64,000 bases of DNA from Chryseobacterium indologenes (GTDB lineage: Bacteria; Bacteroidota; Bacteroidia; Flavobacteriales; Weeksellaceae), in contig DJTE01000030.1 in NCBI GenBank assembly GCA_002439165.1, positions 1-64,000 on the forward strand. The letters run 5' to 3'. The translations under genes and the position numbers were made by a program. Of this stretch, positions 25,518 to 34,359 are shown piece by piece; the first letter of the stretch is position 1, and every line of letters starts with the position of its first letter. The notes under the pieces are model-generated. The model did no database searches, had not been told where the DNA came from, and saw only the letters and a program-made list of their open reading frames with translations.

Positions 25518-26288
25518 TTATAACCCTTTAATGAATTCCGCGGTTCTTTTCAGCACCAATTCCGGGGATTCTTTGTGCGGGGTATGTCCTATCCCGGGTA
25601 TGATGTATCTTTCTGCCGGTCCGCTTACCTGGGTTACTGTTTTTTCAACCTGATCCAGTGTTCCGTATTCATCAGCTTCTCCCTGAATGAATAATAGCGG
25701 GCACCGGATATCCTTTAAAAGATATTCTATATTCCAGGCTCTGTAATCGGCTCTTGTCCAGGTTTCTGTCCAGGCTCTGAAGAGTGTTTCTACTTTATCA
25801 CCGTGGTACTTTTTCAGCCGTTCCGGGAGATTCGTTGTTTTATAGGCTTCCCACGCATCATATACTCCTTTTAGAGTAGTTTCTTCTACAAAAATATGTC
25901 CTGCTTCACACACTACGGCTTTTATTTTTTCCGGATATCTGGCAGCTGTGATCAGGGCGATTGTTCCGCCATCGCTGTGACCGAATAAAATAGCGTTGCG
26001 GATGTTAAACGCTGTCAATAGTTCATTCAGAAAACCGGCTTCGAGTTCCATATAGTTTACCGGTCTTTCATGAGTAAGCATAGAACCTGATTTTCCGTAA
26101 CCTGATCTGTCATATGCAAAAACATTACAACCGGTGTGTTCGGACAGCAGGGCTGGAAAATCTCGCCAAAGCTGTACAGAGCCTAAAGAATCGTGAAGAA
26201 AAACAATGACCGGCCCGCCCTCAGAACGGTTATGATATTCTATATAAATTTCAGTTCCATTAATGTCTGTTAATTGATTCTGTATCAT
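25518..26288 (-). CDS. Alpha/beta hydrolase
   Basis: 256 residues with the alpha/beta hydrolase fold. Catalytic triad candidates are Ser105 in GHSDGG, Asp206 in QGEADEYG and His235 in GIGHTPHK. The oxyanion segment is LHDSLGS (about 31-37). There is no signal peptide. The family covers esterases, C-C hydrolases and haloperoxidase-like enzymes; a substrate cannot be named. It is transcribed alone, divergent from the Lrp-family regulator, which may control it. A -7 element (TACATTTG) lies 56 bases upstream at 26344-26351. Confidence 0.85.
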   Translation of the reverse strand: MIQNQLTDINGTEIYIEYHNRSEGGPVIVFLHDSLGSVQLWRDFPALLSEHTGCNVFAYDRSGYGKSGSMLTHERPVNYMELEAGFLNELLTAFNIRNAILFGHSDGGTIALITAARYPEKIKAVVCEAGHIFVEETTLKGVYDAWEAYKTTNLPERLKKYHGDKVETLFRAWTETWTRADYRAWNIEYLLKDIRCPLLFIQGEADEYGTLDQVEKTVTQVSGPAERYIIPGIGHTPHKESPELVLKRTAEFIKGL

Positions 26289-26343
26289 GATTCCTACTGT
26301 AATTTCTTAAAAAACGTTCGCTTCATTTTGTATAACGTCCGGG

Positions 26344-26351
26344 CAAATGTA
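26344..26351 (-). promoter_or_regulatory. -7 promoter element for the alpha/beta hydrolase
   Basis: TACATTTG on the minus strand fits TAnnTTTG. Confidence 0.5.
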
Positions 26352-26451
26352 TTGATTTGTGAAAATAATTTCCATATTAAAAATAAAATATGTAAAAATC
26401 CTTAAAATCAATTTAAAATACAGTTTAAATACAAATATGACATCAGTTTTA

Positions 26452-26459
26452 TATCTTTA
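26452..26459 (+). promoter_or_regulatory. -7-like element directly before the Lrp-family gene
   Basis: TATCTTTA resembles TAnnTTTG and lies only 15 bases upstream of the ATG at 26475. If used, the mRNA leader would be very short. A CCGG-A6T-CCGG inverted repeat lies between them. Confidence 0.4.
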
Positions 26460-26474
26460 CCGGAAAAAATCCGG

Positions 26475-26936
26475 ATGGAAATACCAGGAAAACAGGAACT
26501 GGAACTTTTAAGGATTCTTCAGAAAAGTTCGCGATTTGATATTACCGACCTTACGGAAAAGCTGAATATGTCCAGAACGTCTGTTTATGACAAGATCAAA
26601 AAACTGGAAAATGAAGGGTATATTAAAAATTATGTAGCCCTTGTAGATCCTAAAAAAGTTGGGTTGAATTTTACCGTTATTGTGACCGTATCCCTCAACA
26701 GCCAGCGAATGGAATATGTGGAGGAATTTTCAAAAAAGATAGCAGAGCTGGATGAAGTGGTTGAAGCGTATGTAACGGGCGGCATTTTTGATTATATCCT
26801 GAAAGTTGTGGTACGGAGCCCTGAAGATTTCAGCAGTTTTATTACCGGCAAACTGTCCGTTATTCCCAATATCAGCAAGATTAAAAGTTCTTTTGTGATG
26901 AACCATATCAAACATTCCACAGCGTTGCATTTTTAA
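26475..26936 (+). CDS. Lrp/AsnC-family transcriptional regulator
   Basis: 153 residues. An N-terminal helix-turn-helix (about 8-55; FDITDLTEKLNMSRTSVYDKIKKLE) is followed by an AsnC-type ligand-binding and oligomerisation domain (about 65-145; VVEAYVTGGIFDYILKVV). Such proteins sense amino acids and regulate nearby metabolism. It is divergent from the alpha/beta hydrolase and convergent with the nitronate monooxygenase gene, from which a hairpin separates it. Confidence 0.92.
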   Translation: MEIPGKQELELLRILQKSSRFDITDLTEKLNMSRTSVYDKIKKLENEGYIKNYVALVDPKKVGLNFTVIVTVSLNSQRMEYVEEFSKKIAELDEVVEAYVTGGIFDYILKVVVRSPEDFSSFITGKLSVIPNISKIKSSFVMNHIKHSTALHF

Positions 26937-26942
26937 AATAAA

Positions 26943-26968
26943 ATACCCCTGAAAAACCCAGGGGTAAT
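26943..26968. terminator. Bidirectional terminator
   Basis: ACCCCTG and CAGGGGT form a stem with a GC-rich core, flanked by A/T runs. It lies between the convergent Lrp-family and nitronate monooxygenase genes. Confidence 0.7.
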
Positions 26969-26988
26969 ATTTTAAGGATGATCCATCT

Positions 26989-27978
26989 TTACAAAGCCGG
27001 CGCTTTTGCTTCTTCAAATTCTTTCAACAGGTTACTGAAAACAGTTTCTACCGGAAGAATATCATGAATTAGTGCTGAAACCTGCCCTATTTCAAGTTCT
27101 CCGTCTTCCATATCGCCTTCAAACATTCCTCTTTTTGCTCTCGCACGGCCTAAGGATGCTGTCAGGGCCTCTTTATTTCTTCCTGACTGATAGATTTCCT
27201 CCAGTTCGCTGAAGAATTTATTTTTCACCATTCTTACAGGAGCCAGTTCTTTTAAGGTAAGATGGGTATCTCCCTCATTCAGTTCCGTAATTTTCTTTTT
27301 CCAGTTTTCATGGGCACTTGCTTCTACGGTTGCAGCGAAACGTGACCCGATCTGTACTCCGTCTGCTCCCAGGATCATAGCAGCTTTCATCTGTGAACCT
27401 AAAGCTATCCCTCCTGCAGCGATCAATGGTTTGGAAATATGCTGTTTTACATTAGGGATCAGGCAAAAAGTAGTGGTTTCATCTCTTCCGTTGTGTCCTC
27501 CGGCTTCAAAACCTTCTGCTACAACTGCATCTACACCGGCTTCTTCACATTTTACGGCAAATTTGGTTGAAGAGACCACATGGGCAACAGTCAGTCCCTC
27601 TTTCTGAAGGGTTTCTGTATATGTTTTGGGATTTCCGGCCGAAGTAAAAACTATTTTTACTCCTTCTTCCAGAATGATCTGAATAATTTCTTCGAGGTTG
27701 GGATACAGCATCGGAACGTTTACTCCGAAAGGCTTATCCGTAGCCATTTTACATTTCTGAATATTTTCTCTCAGGATATCAGGATACATACTTCCTGCTC
27801 CTATTAATCCAAGCCCTCCGCAATTGGAAACGGCTGAAGCAAGCCTCCATCCTGAGTGCCAGATCATACCGGCCTGGATAATGGGATACTGTATATTAAA
27901 AAGCTGTGTAATTCTATTCTGCTCTGTCTGCATCTGGTGAAGTTTTTTTGCTGAATTAAAGTCTATAAAATTGCTCAT
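26989..27978 (-). CDS. Nitronate monooxygenase-like flavoprotein
   Basis: 329 residues, a TIM-barrel FMN enzyme of the 2-nitropropane dioxygenase family. Seen: the N-terminal QYPIIQAGMIW, GGLGLIGAGS, the FMN-binding VVAEGFEAGGHNG and AAGGIALGSQMKAAMILGADGVQIGSRF. The family oxidises nitronates, or acts as an NADH-quinone reductase or enoyl-ACP reductase (FabK-like). The catalytic histidine is plausibly in the GGHNG segment. Cytosolic, with no signal peptide. It is transcribed alone. Confidence 0.87.
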   Translation of the reverse strand: MSNFIDFNSAKKLHQMQTEQNRITQLFNIQYPIIQAGMIWHSGWRLASAVSNCGGLGLIGAGSMYPDILRENIQKCKMATDKPFGVNVPMLYPNLEEIIQIILEEGVKIVFTSAGNPKTYTETLQKEGLTVAHVVSSTKFAVKCEEAGVDAVVAEGFEAGGHNGRDETTTFCLIPNVKQHISKPLIAAGGIALGSQMKAAMILGADGVQIGSRFAATVEASAHENWKKKITELNEGDTHLTLKELAPVRMVKNKFFSELEEIYQSGRNKEALTASLGRARAKRGMFEGDMEDGELEIGQVSALIHDILPVETVFSNLLKEFEEAKAPAL

Positions 27979-28143
27979 GCGTAAAAATACTAAAAACAGG
28001 GATATTCAGGATTTAAAAACGAATAAAAGTAACGGATATTTACTATAATTCAACGCTTCACTTTTCAGTAAGGTGCTTATTACCGGAGCCTGCTTCTGAA
28101 ATTTACAGACTAAGGGACCATTCCGGACTTTTATGTGTATAAA

Positions 28144-28170
28144 AAAACCTCCAGAAATTCTGAAGGTTTA
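28144..28170 (-). terminator. Rho-independent terminator of the SurA-like gene
   Basis: AAACCTCCAG and CTGAAGGTTT pair (one mismatch) around AAATT. On the minus strand a T-run follows. Confidence 0.7.
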
Positions 28171-28174
28171 TGTT

Positions 28175-29542
28175 TTATTTTTTAATTGATTCTTTATTCC
28201 AGTTGGCTTTGAAATTACAGTTTTCGTAACGGCCGTCTATTGACATAAAGATCGTAGGAAGCTTAGAGTTCACGAACTTTTCAACCATCTCGTTCTTTTT
28301 CTTATTGAGCGCCATCTGCTTGATTCTGCTGTAATCTGTTTCCAGGGTAATCTGGTGAGCCGGAATTACATCTTCAATTTTGATGATCTTCACTAATTTC
28401 TTTTTATTTTCTTCTTCTTCAAAAGCCATAGTGATATCTCCTTTGTTCAGCCCCGCCAATTCATAGCTGACTGTTCCGGGAATACTTTCTCTTTCAATTT
28501 TATCAGAACCGTCTGACCCCGGGATAATTCCGGCATTGAATTTTGTTCTTTTATCGTCTGAGAATTTAAATGCGGCATCTTTGAACGTCATTTTACCATC
28601 CTGAATCAGTCCTCTGATACTGTCCAGCTTTGCTTTGGTAGTCTTTATTTCATCATCCGTAGGAGTGGCTTTCAGCAGGATATGACGGGCATCATATACT
28701 TTACCTGATTTTTTCACCAGCTGAACAATATGATATCCGAATTCAGATTCCACAGGATCTGAGATTTCATTTTCCTGAAGATTCAGAGCCGCAGCTTCAA
28801 ATGGTTTTACCATCTGCCCTTTGTAAATATTTTTATACAGACCTCCGTTGGCTGCAGAACCTTCGTCCTCAGAGTAAATTCTTGCCTGGCTTTCAAAGGT
28901 TTCACCTGCCATAATATCCTGTTTGATCTTCTTCAGACGTTTGATAAGGTCTTCTTTGTGCGCTTCCGTCAGTTTAGGATACAGAACGATCTGAGCAAGA
29001 GAAACTTCATCTTTTACCTCCGGGAGCTGCATTTTAAACAGGTTGTAAAAGTCTGTAACCTCGTTTGGAGTTACGTCTGCTTTTTCAGTAATTCTCTGGT
29101 ACTTTGCCTGTCCGTAATATTGGTCGGTATCGATCTTTTCGATCGCATTTTTCATTTCATATCCGTTTCTGAACTTATAGGCGGCCAGCATTGTTTTTTC
29201 GTCCGGAAACTGGGAAAGAAGCTGACGATATTTGGCGTTTGCCTGCTCTTTTATGGCAGCAGAACGGTTTTCGATTAATGTATCTTTTTTTGCTTCGTAT
29301 ACCAAAAGCTTGTTACTGATAAGGTTTTCCAGGAACTCACATTTATCTGCATTGGAAGCTCCCTGCTGTTTTGCGTAGTGCATCTGCTCGATAACATCAG
29401 ATTCCAGAACAATTTCATCCCCGATTACAGCAGCAATACCATCCACTAATTCTCCCGGCTTTAACTGGGCCTTCATCATGTTTGAAGAGCAGATCATCAT
29501 GAAAATCCCAAGAAGAAAAGTGATTTTTAGTTTATTTGTCAT
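28175..29542 (-). CDS. SurA-like periplasmic peptidyl-prolyl isomerase
   Basis: 455 residues with a signal peptide (about 1-25, ends MKAQ). A SurA_N-like chaperone region follows (DGIAAVIGDEIVLESDVIEQ), then two parvulin domains (about 175-270 with YSEDEGSAANGG and EFGYHIVQL; about 280-390 with DARHILLKA). The role of the family is to fold and escort outer-membrane proteins through the periplasm. The closing residues lie in a C-terminal helix. A PfkB kinase gene lies 87 bp upstream on the same strand; a -7 element at 29564-29571 suggests its own promoter. Confidence 0.92.
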   Translation of the reverse strand: MTNKLKITFLLGIFMMICSSNMMKAQLKPGELVDGIAAVIGDEIVLESDVIEQMHYAKQQGASNADKCEFLENLISNKLLVYEAKKDTLIENRSAAIKEQANAKYRQLLSQFPDEKTMLAAYKFRNGYEMKNAIEKIDTDQYYGQAKYQRITEKADVTPNEVTDFYNLFKMQLPEVKDEVSLAQIVLYPKLTEAHKEDLIKRLKKIKQDIMAGETFESQARIYSEDEGSAANGGLYKNIYKGQMVKPFEAAALNLQENEISDPVESEFGYHIVQLVKKSGKVYDARHILLKATPTDDEIKTTKAKLDSIRGLIQDGKMTFKDAAFKFSDDKRTKFNAGIIPGSDGSDKIERESIPGTVSYELAGLNKGDITMAFEEEENKKKLVKIIKIEDVIPAHQITLETDYSRIKQMALNKKKNEMVEKFVNSKLPTIFMSIDGRYENCNFKANWNKESIKK

Positions 29543-29563
29543 TTTACTATTTTAAACAAGTTG

Positions 29564-29571
29564 CAAATTTA
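29564..29571 (-). promoter_or_regulatory. -7 promoter element for the SurA-like gene
   Basis: TAAATTTG on the minus strand, 21 bases upstream of the start codon, fits TAnnTTTG. Confidence 0.5.
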
Positions 29572-29629
29572 GAATTCTTAACGAATTACACTAAATTTTT
29601 TATTATAAATATTTCTTAAAAAGACTTAT

Positions 29630-30553
29630 TTACTGCAGTTCAACATCAAATGTTGTTAATTCTTTGAATTGTCTCAATCTGCCGAACATATCAGATTCTT
29701 TTACTTCCTGGATTCTTTCTGTTCCGAATTTTTCAACGGTGAAAGATGCCATCGCAGAACCTACGATCAGTGCAGACTTCATCGTTTCGAAATCAAATTT
29801 TCCTTTTTTAGCAAGATAAGCCGCAAAACCTCCTGCGAAAGTATCTCCGGCTCCGGTTGGATCGAAAACTTCTTCCAGCGGAAGTGCAGGAATAGCGAAT
29901 ACTTTATTGTCGTGGAAAAGAAGGGCTCCGTGCTCACCTTTTTTGATGATCACATACTGAGGTCCCATTTCGTGAATCTTTTTAGCCGCTTTTACCAGTG
30001 AATATTCTCCTGAAAGCTGTCTTGCCTCTTCATCATTGATGGTGATCACATCTGTTTTGGCGATCATATCCATCAGAATATCCCATGCTGTATCCATCCA
30101 GAAATTCATGGTATCCAGGATGACAAGTTTAGGACGTTCGTTCATTTTTTCCAATACGGAAAGCTGAACTCCGGGGTGCAGGTTTCCAAGCAGCAGGATT
30201 TCTGAATTCTGCATCGAGTCCGGAATTTTCGGATCAAAGTTTTCCAGAACATTCACTTCTGTCGCCAAAGTATCTCTTGTATTCAGATCATTATGGTATT
30301 TTCCTGCCCAGAAGAATGTTTTCCCTTCTTTTACGATCTCAATTCCTTCGATATTTACATCTCTTCCTGAGAACATATCAAGATGTTCCTGTGGAAAATC
30401 TCCTCCTACTACAGAAACAATACCAGATTTAACGCCTAAAATAGATGAAGTAATACCGATATATGTGGCAGCTCCTCCTAAAATTTTATCTGTTTTACCA
30501 AATGGCGTTTCGATTGCATCAAATGCAACACTTCCTACAACTAAAAGTTTCAT
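29630..30553 (-). CDS. PfkB-family carbohydrate kinase
   Basis: 307 residues from the ATG at 30553 (MKLLVVGSVAFDAIETPFG), which fits the family start; the extra 15 residues upstream do not. It phosphorylates a sugar or nucleoside using ATP. The N-terminal GGAATYIG and the C-terminal anion-hole motif DPTGAGDTFAGGFAAYL with catalytic Asp are present. The substrate is unclear: ribokinase-like and adenosine kinase-like members look similar by eye. Cytosolic. It begins 28 bp after the gldD gene, suggesting co-transcription. Confidence 0.9.
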   Translation of the reverse strand: MKLLVVGSVAFDAIETPFGKTDKILGGAATYIGITSSILGVKSGIVSVVGGDFPQEHLDMFSGRDVNIEGIEIVKEGKTFFWAGKYHNDLNTRDTLATEVNVLENFDPKIPDSMQNSEILLLGNLHPGVQLSVLEKMNERPKLVILDTMNFWMDTAWDILMDMIAKTDVITINDEEARQLSGEYSLVKAAKKIHEMGPQYVIIKKGEHGALLFHDNKVFAIPALPLEEVFDPTGAGDTFAGGFAAYLAKKGKFDFETMKSALIVGSAMASFTVEKFGTERIQEVKESDMFGRLRQFKELTTFDVELQ

Positions 30554-30581
30554 ATATTTTTCAATGTATTTTAAAAGTAAT

Positions 30582-31139
30582 TTATTTTTTCCATTCAAAA
30601 GTGTCCAGCAGATGTTTCATATCATTTTTGATATAGTTCACTGCCGGTGCCAGGGAATCCGGCTTTGGTCTTGTATTAAAGTACAGGTAAGCAGTTACAA
30701 AGTGTTTTGTACTGTCTGTAATGTAAAACTGAAGATTGGAAGCACTCTGCCCTTTCAGTTCATAAAAGTTTCCGTATACTTTTTTTTCAGGATATTCAAA
30801 AGATTTGGTTTCTATGGCACTGGCTTTTACGGTATGTTCGTATACCATTTTTTCGGCTTCCTTGATATGATCTGCAAAATCATTCTGTATCGGGTAATAG
30901 GTAACGAATACCTTAGCCTTCATTTGCGGATAATTCAGATAATACCAGCACGGTTTTTTCGCAGGTGAAAGCGATGCAAAATCCGAATACTCAAAGGTAT
31001 AGGCACAGCTGTTTTCAAATTTCTGATATTGGGGTGCAGGATATTCCAGGCGAAGTTCCCCGTAAGGTTTCGGAACCGGATCTTTTCCACATGAAACGAC
31101 TAGCAGTGTTATGAAAATAAAAATGACGTTTTTAATCAT
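30582..31139 (-). CDS. gldD: Gliding motility lipoprotein GldD
   Basis: 185 residues from the ATG at 31139 (MIKNVIFIFITLLVVSC). The lipobox VVSC is at Cys17. The body carries GldD-type features: KPYGELRLEYP, CAYTFEYSDF, KPCWYYLNYPQMKAKVFVTYYPI and a conserved Cys in each of the first two regions. GldD is needed for gliding and type IX secretion in Flavobacterium. Its place just after mutY is conserved in relatives, but there ssb and gldE usually lie between; here the two are 44 bp apart. The strain may or may not glide. Confidence 0.92.
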   Translation of the reverse strand: MIKNVIFIFITLLVVSCGKDPVPKPYGELRLEYPAPQYQKFENSCAYTFEYSDFASLSPAKKPCWYYLNYPQMKAKVFVTYYPIQNDFADHIKEAEKMVYEHTVKASAIETKSFEYPEKKVYGNFYELKGQSASNLQFYITDSTKHFVTAYLYFNTRPKPDSLAPAVNYIKNDMKHLLDTFEWKK

Positions 31140-31183
31140 TTTGCAAAAGTACAAATTAGATTTCAGATTCCGGAAGACAAATT

Positions 31184-32272
31184 TCAGTCTTTCAATGTGT
31201 TTTGAATGTAGTTTTCCAGAGGCTTCGGAAAAGACCTTTCATGATAAGCATCCCCGTCTGTAACGATATACTGATTCTGCTTCAGAAAGCTGTTCCATAG
31301 CGTCCCGGAGGTCACCTCCACATCAGTAATTTCAATAGTCAGATTTTTGTGAGTGAGTTTATGGGAAAGTGTTTTTGTGCTTCCGGTAAAGGGTTGCAGT
31401 TCCGCCGGGAGTTCTGGTAAAAACTCGAATAATTTCTTCCAGATAAAATCATCTTTTCTCTGCTGAATCAGAAACCGGCCGTTTCTGTGTACAAAATAAT
31501 ACTGTAAAGCAAGGTCTTCTGTTTTTACCTTTTTGGTTTTCACCGGAAAATCAGAGACTTTCTGTAAAGAAAATGCGAGGCAGTCTTCATTTACCGGGCA
31601 TTCTCCACAAAGCGGATTTTTGGGTTTGCAGACTTCAGAGCCGATGTCCATCATGGCCTGGTTAAAATCACCTGCGCTTTCAGGCATAACGAGAAATGCC
31701 AGTTCAGAAAAATAAGTGAAAGCTCTTGAACTGGAGATATCAAAATCATCAGCAAAAATACGGCTCAATACTCTGTAAAAATTGCCGTCAACGGCAGGCA
31801 TTCCGGCCCCAAAACAAATACTTGAAATAGCTGCTGCTGTATACTTTCCGACTCCTTTCAGTTTTAAAATCTCCTCATACTGCTCCGGAAAAGCGCCGTG
31901 GTAATCATTCATGATCTGCTGTGCCGCTTTGTGTATATTAATGGCCCTTGAATAATAGCCCAGTCCTTTCCAGTACAGCAAAACCTCATCTTCTTCAGCT
32001 TCAGCCAAAGTTTTTACATCCGGAAATCTTTTAATGAAATTATTATAATGATTCAGCCCCTGACTGATCCTTGTCTGCTGAAAAACAATTTCGCAGATCC
32101 AGATTTTATAGGGGTCTTTTGTCTGCCTGAACGGCAGGTCTCTTGCATTCTTTCTGTACCAGTTTAAAAGCTTGTTTCCAATATGGAGAAAGCCTGAACT
32201 TTTATGATCTTTTTCCAAAAACCTCAGTCTGTTTAAATGATTGAAGGGAATACGGTACTTTCTTCTGTACAT
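31184..32272 (-). CDS. mutY: A/G-specific adenine glycosylase MutY
   Basis: 362 residues. It removes adenine mispaired with 8-oxoguanine, in base-excision repair. The HhH-GPD domain carries catalytic Glu61 (CEIVFQQTR), helix-hairpin-helix KGVGKYTAAAIS and catalytic Asp162 (VDGNFYR). Iron-sulfur ligands are C215, C222, C225 and C231 (C-x6-C-x2-C-x5-C). A NUDIX-like C-terminal domain (about 250-350) follows, which recognises 8-oxoguanine. The first 30 residues may be over-extended. Confidence 0.96.
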   Translation of the reverse strand: MYRRKYRIPFNHLNRLRFLEKDHKSSGFLHIGNKLLNWYRKNARDLPFRQTKDPYKIWICEIVFQQTRISQGLNHYNNFIKRFPDVKTLAEAEEDEVLLYWKGLGYYSRAINIHKAAQQIMNDYHGAFPEQYEEILKLKGVGKYTAAAISSICFGAGMPAVDGNFYRVLSRIFADDFDISSSRAFTYFSELAFLVMPESAGDFNQAMMDIGSEVCKPKNPLCGECPVNEDCLAFSLQKVSDFPVKTKKVKTEDLALQYYFVHRNGRFLIQQRKDDFIWKKLFEFLPELPAELQPFTGSTKTLSHKLTHKNLTIEITDVEVTSGTLWNSFLKQNQYIVTDGDAYHERSFPKPLENYIQNTLKD

Positions 32273-32442
32273 TCCCGTTCTGCAAAGATAAACTTATTTT
32301 GATTTATGGAAGCCTGGAATTGGAAGAGGGAAGTTATAAATACCATACTCACTTTTTTATGGTATGTTGATTTTGTAATGACTTTCAATACGTATAACCG
32401 GAATTAACTTCCGGCCTCCTTCTTCCATCTGCCGGCCATTGA

Positions 32443-32910
32443 TTATTTATCTTCTTTAATGGAATATACCGGAGCCGACTTCACCCACTGATAATTGAGA
32501 TTTCTGTCTTCTCTGATAAGCGTATAGCCTTCCAGTCTCTTCAGATAAAGGTACATGGAATCATTTTTAAGCTTAAGTCTCTGGTGTGACAAAAACATGA
32601 AAGGATAATTCATGACGGAATCTCTCACTGTTTTCAGAATCTTTCCGTTTTTTACCTGATAAAGAAAGAAAGACTTTCCTCTTCCTGATGAGCTGTCTAC
32701 CAGTTTTACAGATGAACTTCCGACTACCAGTTCACTGGCATCAAAACATTCTTCTCTGTTCATGATATAAGCTTTCCCCTCCTCGCGTTCATTTTTAAAA
32801 TAATCTATTTTATAATGATCGGGTCTTTTGTATTTCTCCTCGCAACCTGTGAGGACAAGCATTACAGCTACGGGAAGAGCATATAATTTTAAGGTTACAT
32901 TAATTTTCAT
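32443..32910 (-). CDS. Hypothetical lipoprotein downstream of tssC
   Basis: 155 residues from the ATG at 32910 (MKINVTLKLYALPVAVMLVLTGC), with lipobox LTGC at Cys23. An ATG at 33018 would overlap tssC and remove the signal from the N-terminus, so it was rejected. The body is small, with many Lys and Ser, and I do not recognise it. Its position after the type VI sheath genes makes a TssQ-like type VI lipoprotein possible, but a terminator hairpin (32925-32955) lies between it and tssC, and its reading is not diagnostic. Confidence 0.7.
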   Translation of the reverse strand: MKINVTLKLYALPVAVMLVLTGCEEKYKRPDHYKIDYFKNEREEGKAYIMNREECFDASELVVGSSSVKLVDSSSGRGKSFFLYQVKNGKILKTVRDSVMNYPFMFLSHQRLKLKNDSMYLYLKRLEGYTLIREDRNLNYQWVKSAPVYSIKEDK

Positions 32911-32924
32911 AAGATTTGGCAGTA

Positions 32925-32955
32925 AAAAACCGATGTAAAAAATGCATCGGTTTTT
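32925..32955 (-). terminator. Rho-independent terminator after tssC
   Basis: AAAAACCGATG and CATCGGTTTTT pair; on the minus strand TTTTTT follows. It separates tssC from the downstream lipoprotein gene, which begins 14 bases further on. Confidence 0.85.
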
Positions 32956-32977
32956 ATTTTTAAAAATTGGGTTGTAA

Positions 32978-34342
32978 TTATTCCTGAGTATACTGTGCAT
33001 CCCATTCGTTACCGTCATCTCCTTTGTGTCCGTCTAGTTTGATAACGAAACTTTTTGTAGGGAAATAAGGGGTCATACGGATATCAAGCCATACTCTGTC
33101 TTTGTTTACTCTGTCCTGTTCAAAACGAACGATCTTGAATTTCTCGATCAGTTTATCCGGACCTTTGATGTTGTCCAGGAATGTTACGATCTGTCTTCTC
33201 AGATCATCTTCATTTTTGGCATTCCAGTTTTCAAAGGCTCTTCTGTTCAGGAAGTCCAGCAATACTTTGGTTACATAGTCGAATACACGAACTACGGAAT
33301 AGGTCTGAAGACCGATATTATCTCCTGTGAATAATGTTTTCGCAGAGAAAGCCATGATCTTTCCGTATTCGTTCACCATTGGTACAAGACCCATTTTTTC
33401 AAGCTGAGAGATTTCACTTTTCTTCAGTTCGAATTTTACGGCATCTACCTCGTTGATGTTACCGTGTTTTTTACCTGCTGCTACCTGAGACATCAGTGTT
33501 TTGTGGATTTTTCCTGCTAATGAAGTGGAAGGCGGAAGTTCTACGTTTTCTTCTTCTCCTACTTCTTCGGCTCTTCCTCTTCCTACTAACCAGTTACAGG
33601 TCATGATCACGTTACTTCTGTGAAGTTCACCCCCTGTAAGGTTGGCGGAGTGGAATAAGTCTACCACATCATCCGGTTTATCAAGGTTGGCAAAATCGGT
33701 AACCATCATTACTTTGTTCTCGTTACAGATCTTAGCCCATTTTTCCACCACTTTGTTGGATCCCAGATATCCCGGAATGGCAAGAAGTGAATAATTGTCT
33801 CTAAGGTCTAAACGGTCGTAATAGTTTTTGAATTCTTCTGCAATAGCATCAATGAATAAAGGATTATCCAGATCTGATACCTGCTCAAGGCTGGCATTCA
33901 CGATACTTACGTTATCTACCTTATCCAGTTCTGTATTTTTATAGAACTGTGCTACTGTTCTGTAATTGGTTTCCAGCATACGAACTGCATCAAGCGTATT
34001 TTTCAGATTCTTTTTTAAATTCTGATCAGCTGCCTGTGCTTTTGTTTTGCAGGTATCTGCCATTTTATCTGCAGATTCGCTTCCTTCCAGAAGGCTAACC
34101 CAGAGGTTTATTTTCTGAAGAAGTTCTTTTCTTTCTTCTGCTTTATTGGAGTCGTTCAGAAAGATTTCTTTTCTTGCCTTTCTTGTCGGGTTCATATTGG
34201 CGATACCGTCTACAACGGATTCAACAAAGCCAAAACCTCCCATTTTATTAAGTTCCGCAAGAGGGTTTCCTTTCGGCTGCCCCGAGTGTTGCTGCTGTTG
34301 TCCCTGCTGCTGGCTTTCCTGTGCCTGTAATTTGCTATCCAT
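32978..34342 (-). CDS. tssC: Type VI secretion sheath protein TssC (VipB)
   Basis: 454 residues. It matches the TssC/VipB large sheath subunit of the Bacteroidota type VI subtype (T6SSiii, DUF5458-type). A Gln-rich N-terminus (QAQESQQQGQQQQ) precedes the family body; DYVTKVLLDFLNRRAFENWN and GPDKLIEKFKIVRFEQDRVNKDRVWLDI are consistent with the sheath fold. Together with TssB it forms the contractile outer tube. It starts 17 bp after tssB, in one operon, and a terminator follows. No hcp (TssD), vgrG (TssI), tssK or clpV (TssH) gene is present in the window. Confidence 0.9.
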   Translation of the reverse strand: MDSKLQAQESQQQGQQQQHSGQPKGNPLAELNKMGGFGFVESVVDGIANMNPTRKARKEIFLNDSNKAEERKELLQKINLWVSLLEGSESADKMADTCKTKAQAADQNLKKNLKNTLDAVRMLETNYRTVAQFYKNTELDKVDNVSIVNASLEQVSDLDNPLFIDAIAEEFKNYYDRLDLRDNYSLLAIPGYLGSNKVVEKWAKICNENKVMMVTDFANLDKPDDVVDLFHSANLTGGELHRSNVIMTCNWLVGRGRAEEVGEEENVELPPSTSLAGKIHKTLMSQVAAGKKHGNINEVDAVKFELKKSEISQLEKMGLVPMVNEYGKIMAFSAKTLFTGDNIGLQTYSVVRVFDYVTKVLLDFLNRRAFENWNAKNEDDLRRQIVTFLDNIKGPDKLIEKFKIVRFEQDRVNKDRVWLDIRMTPYFPTKSFVIKLDGHKGDDGNEWDAQYTQE

Positions 34343-34359
34343 GATTTGATTTAATGTAA

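Noticed and set aside
32910..33018. Longer start for the lipoprotein after tssC
   Set aside because: It would overlap tssC and bury the lipobox 36 residues further inside, which would abolish export.
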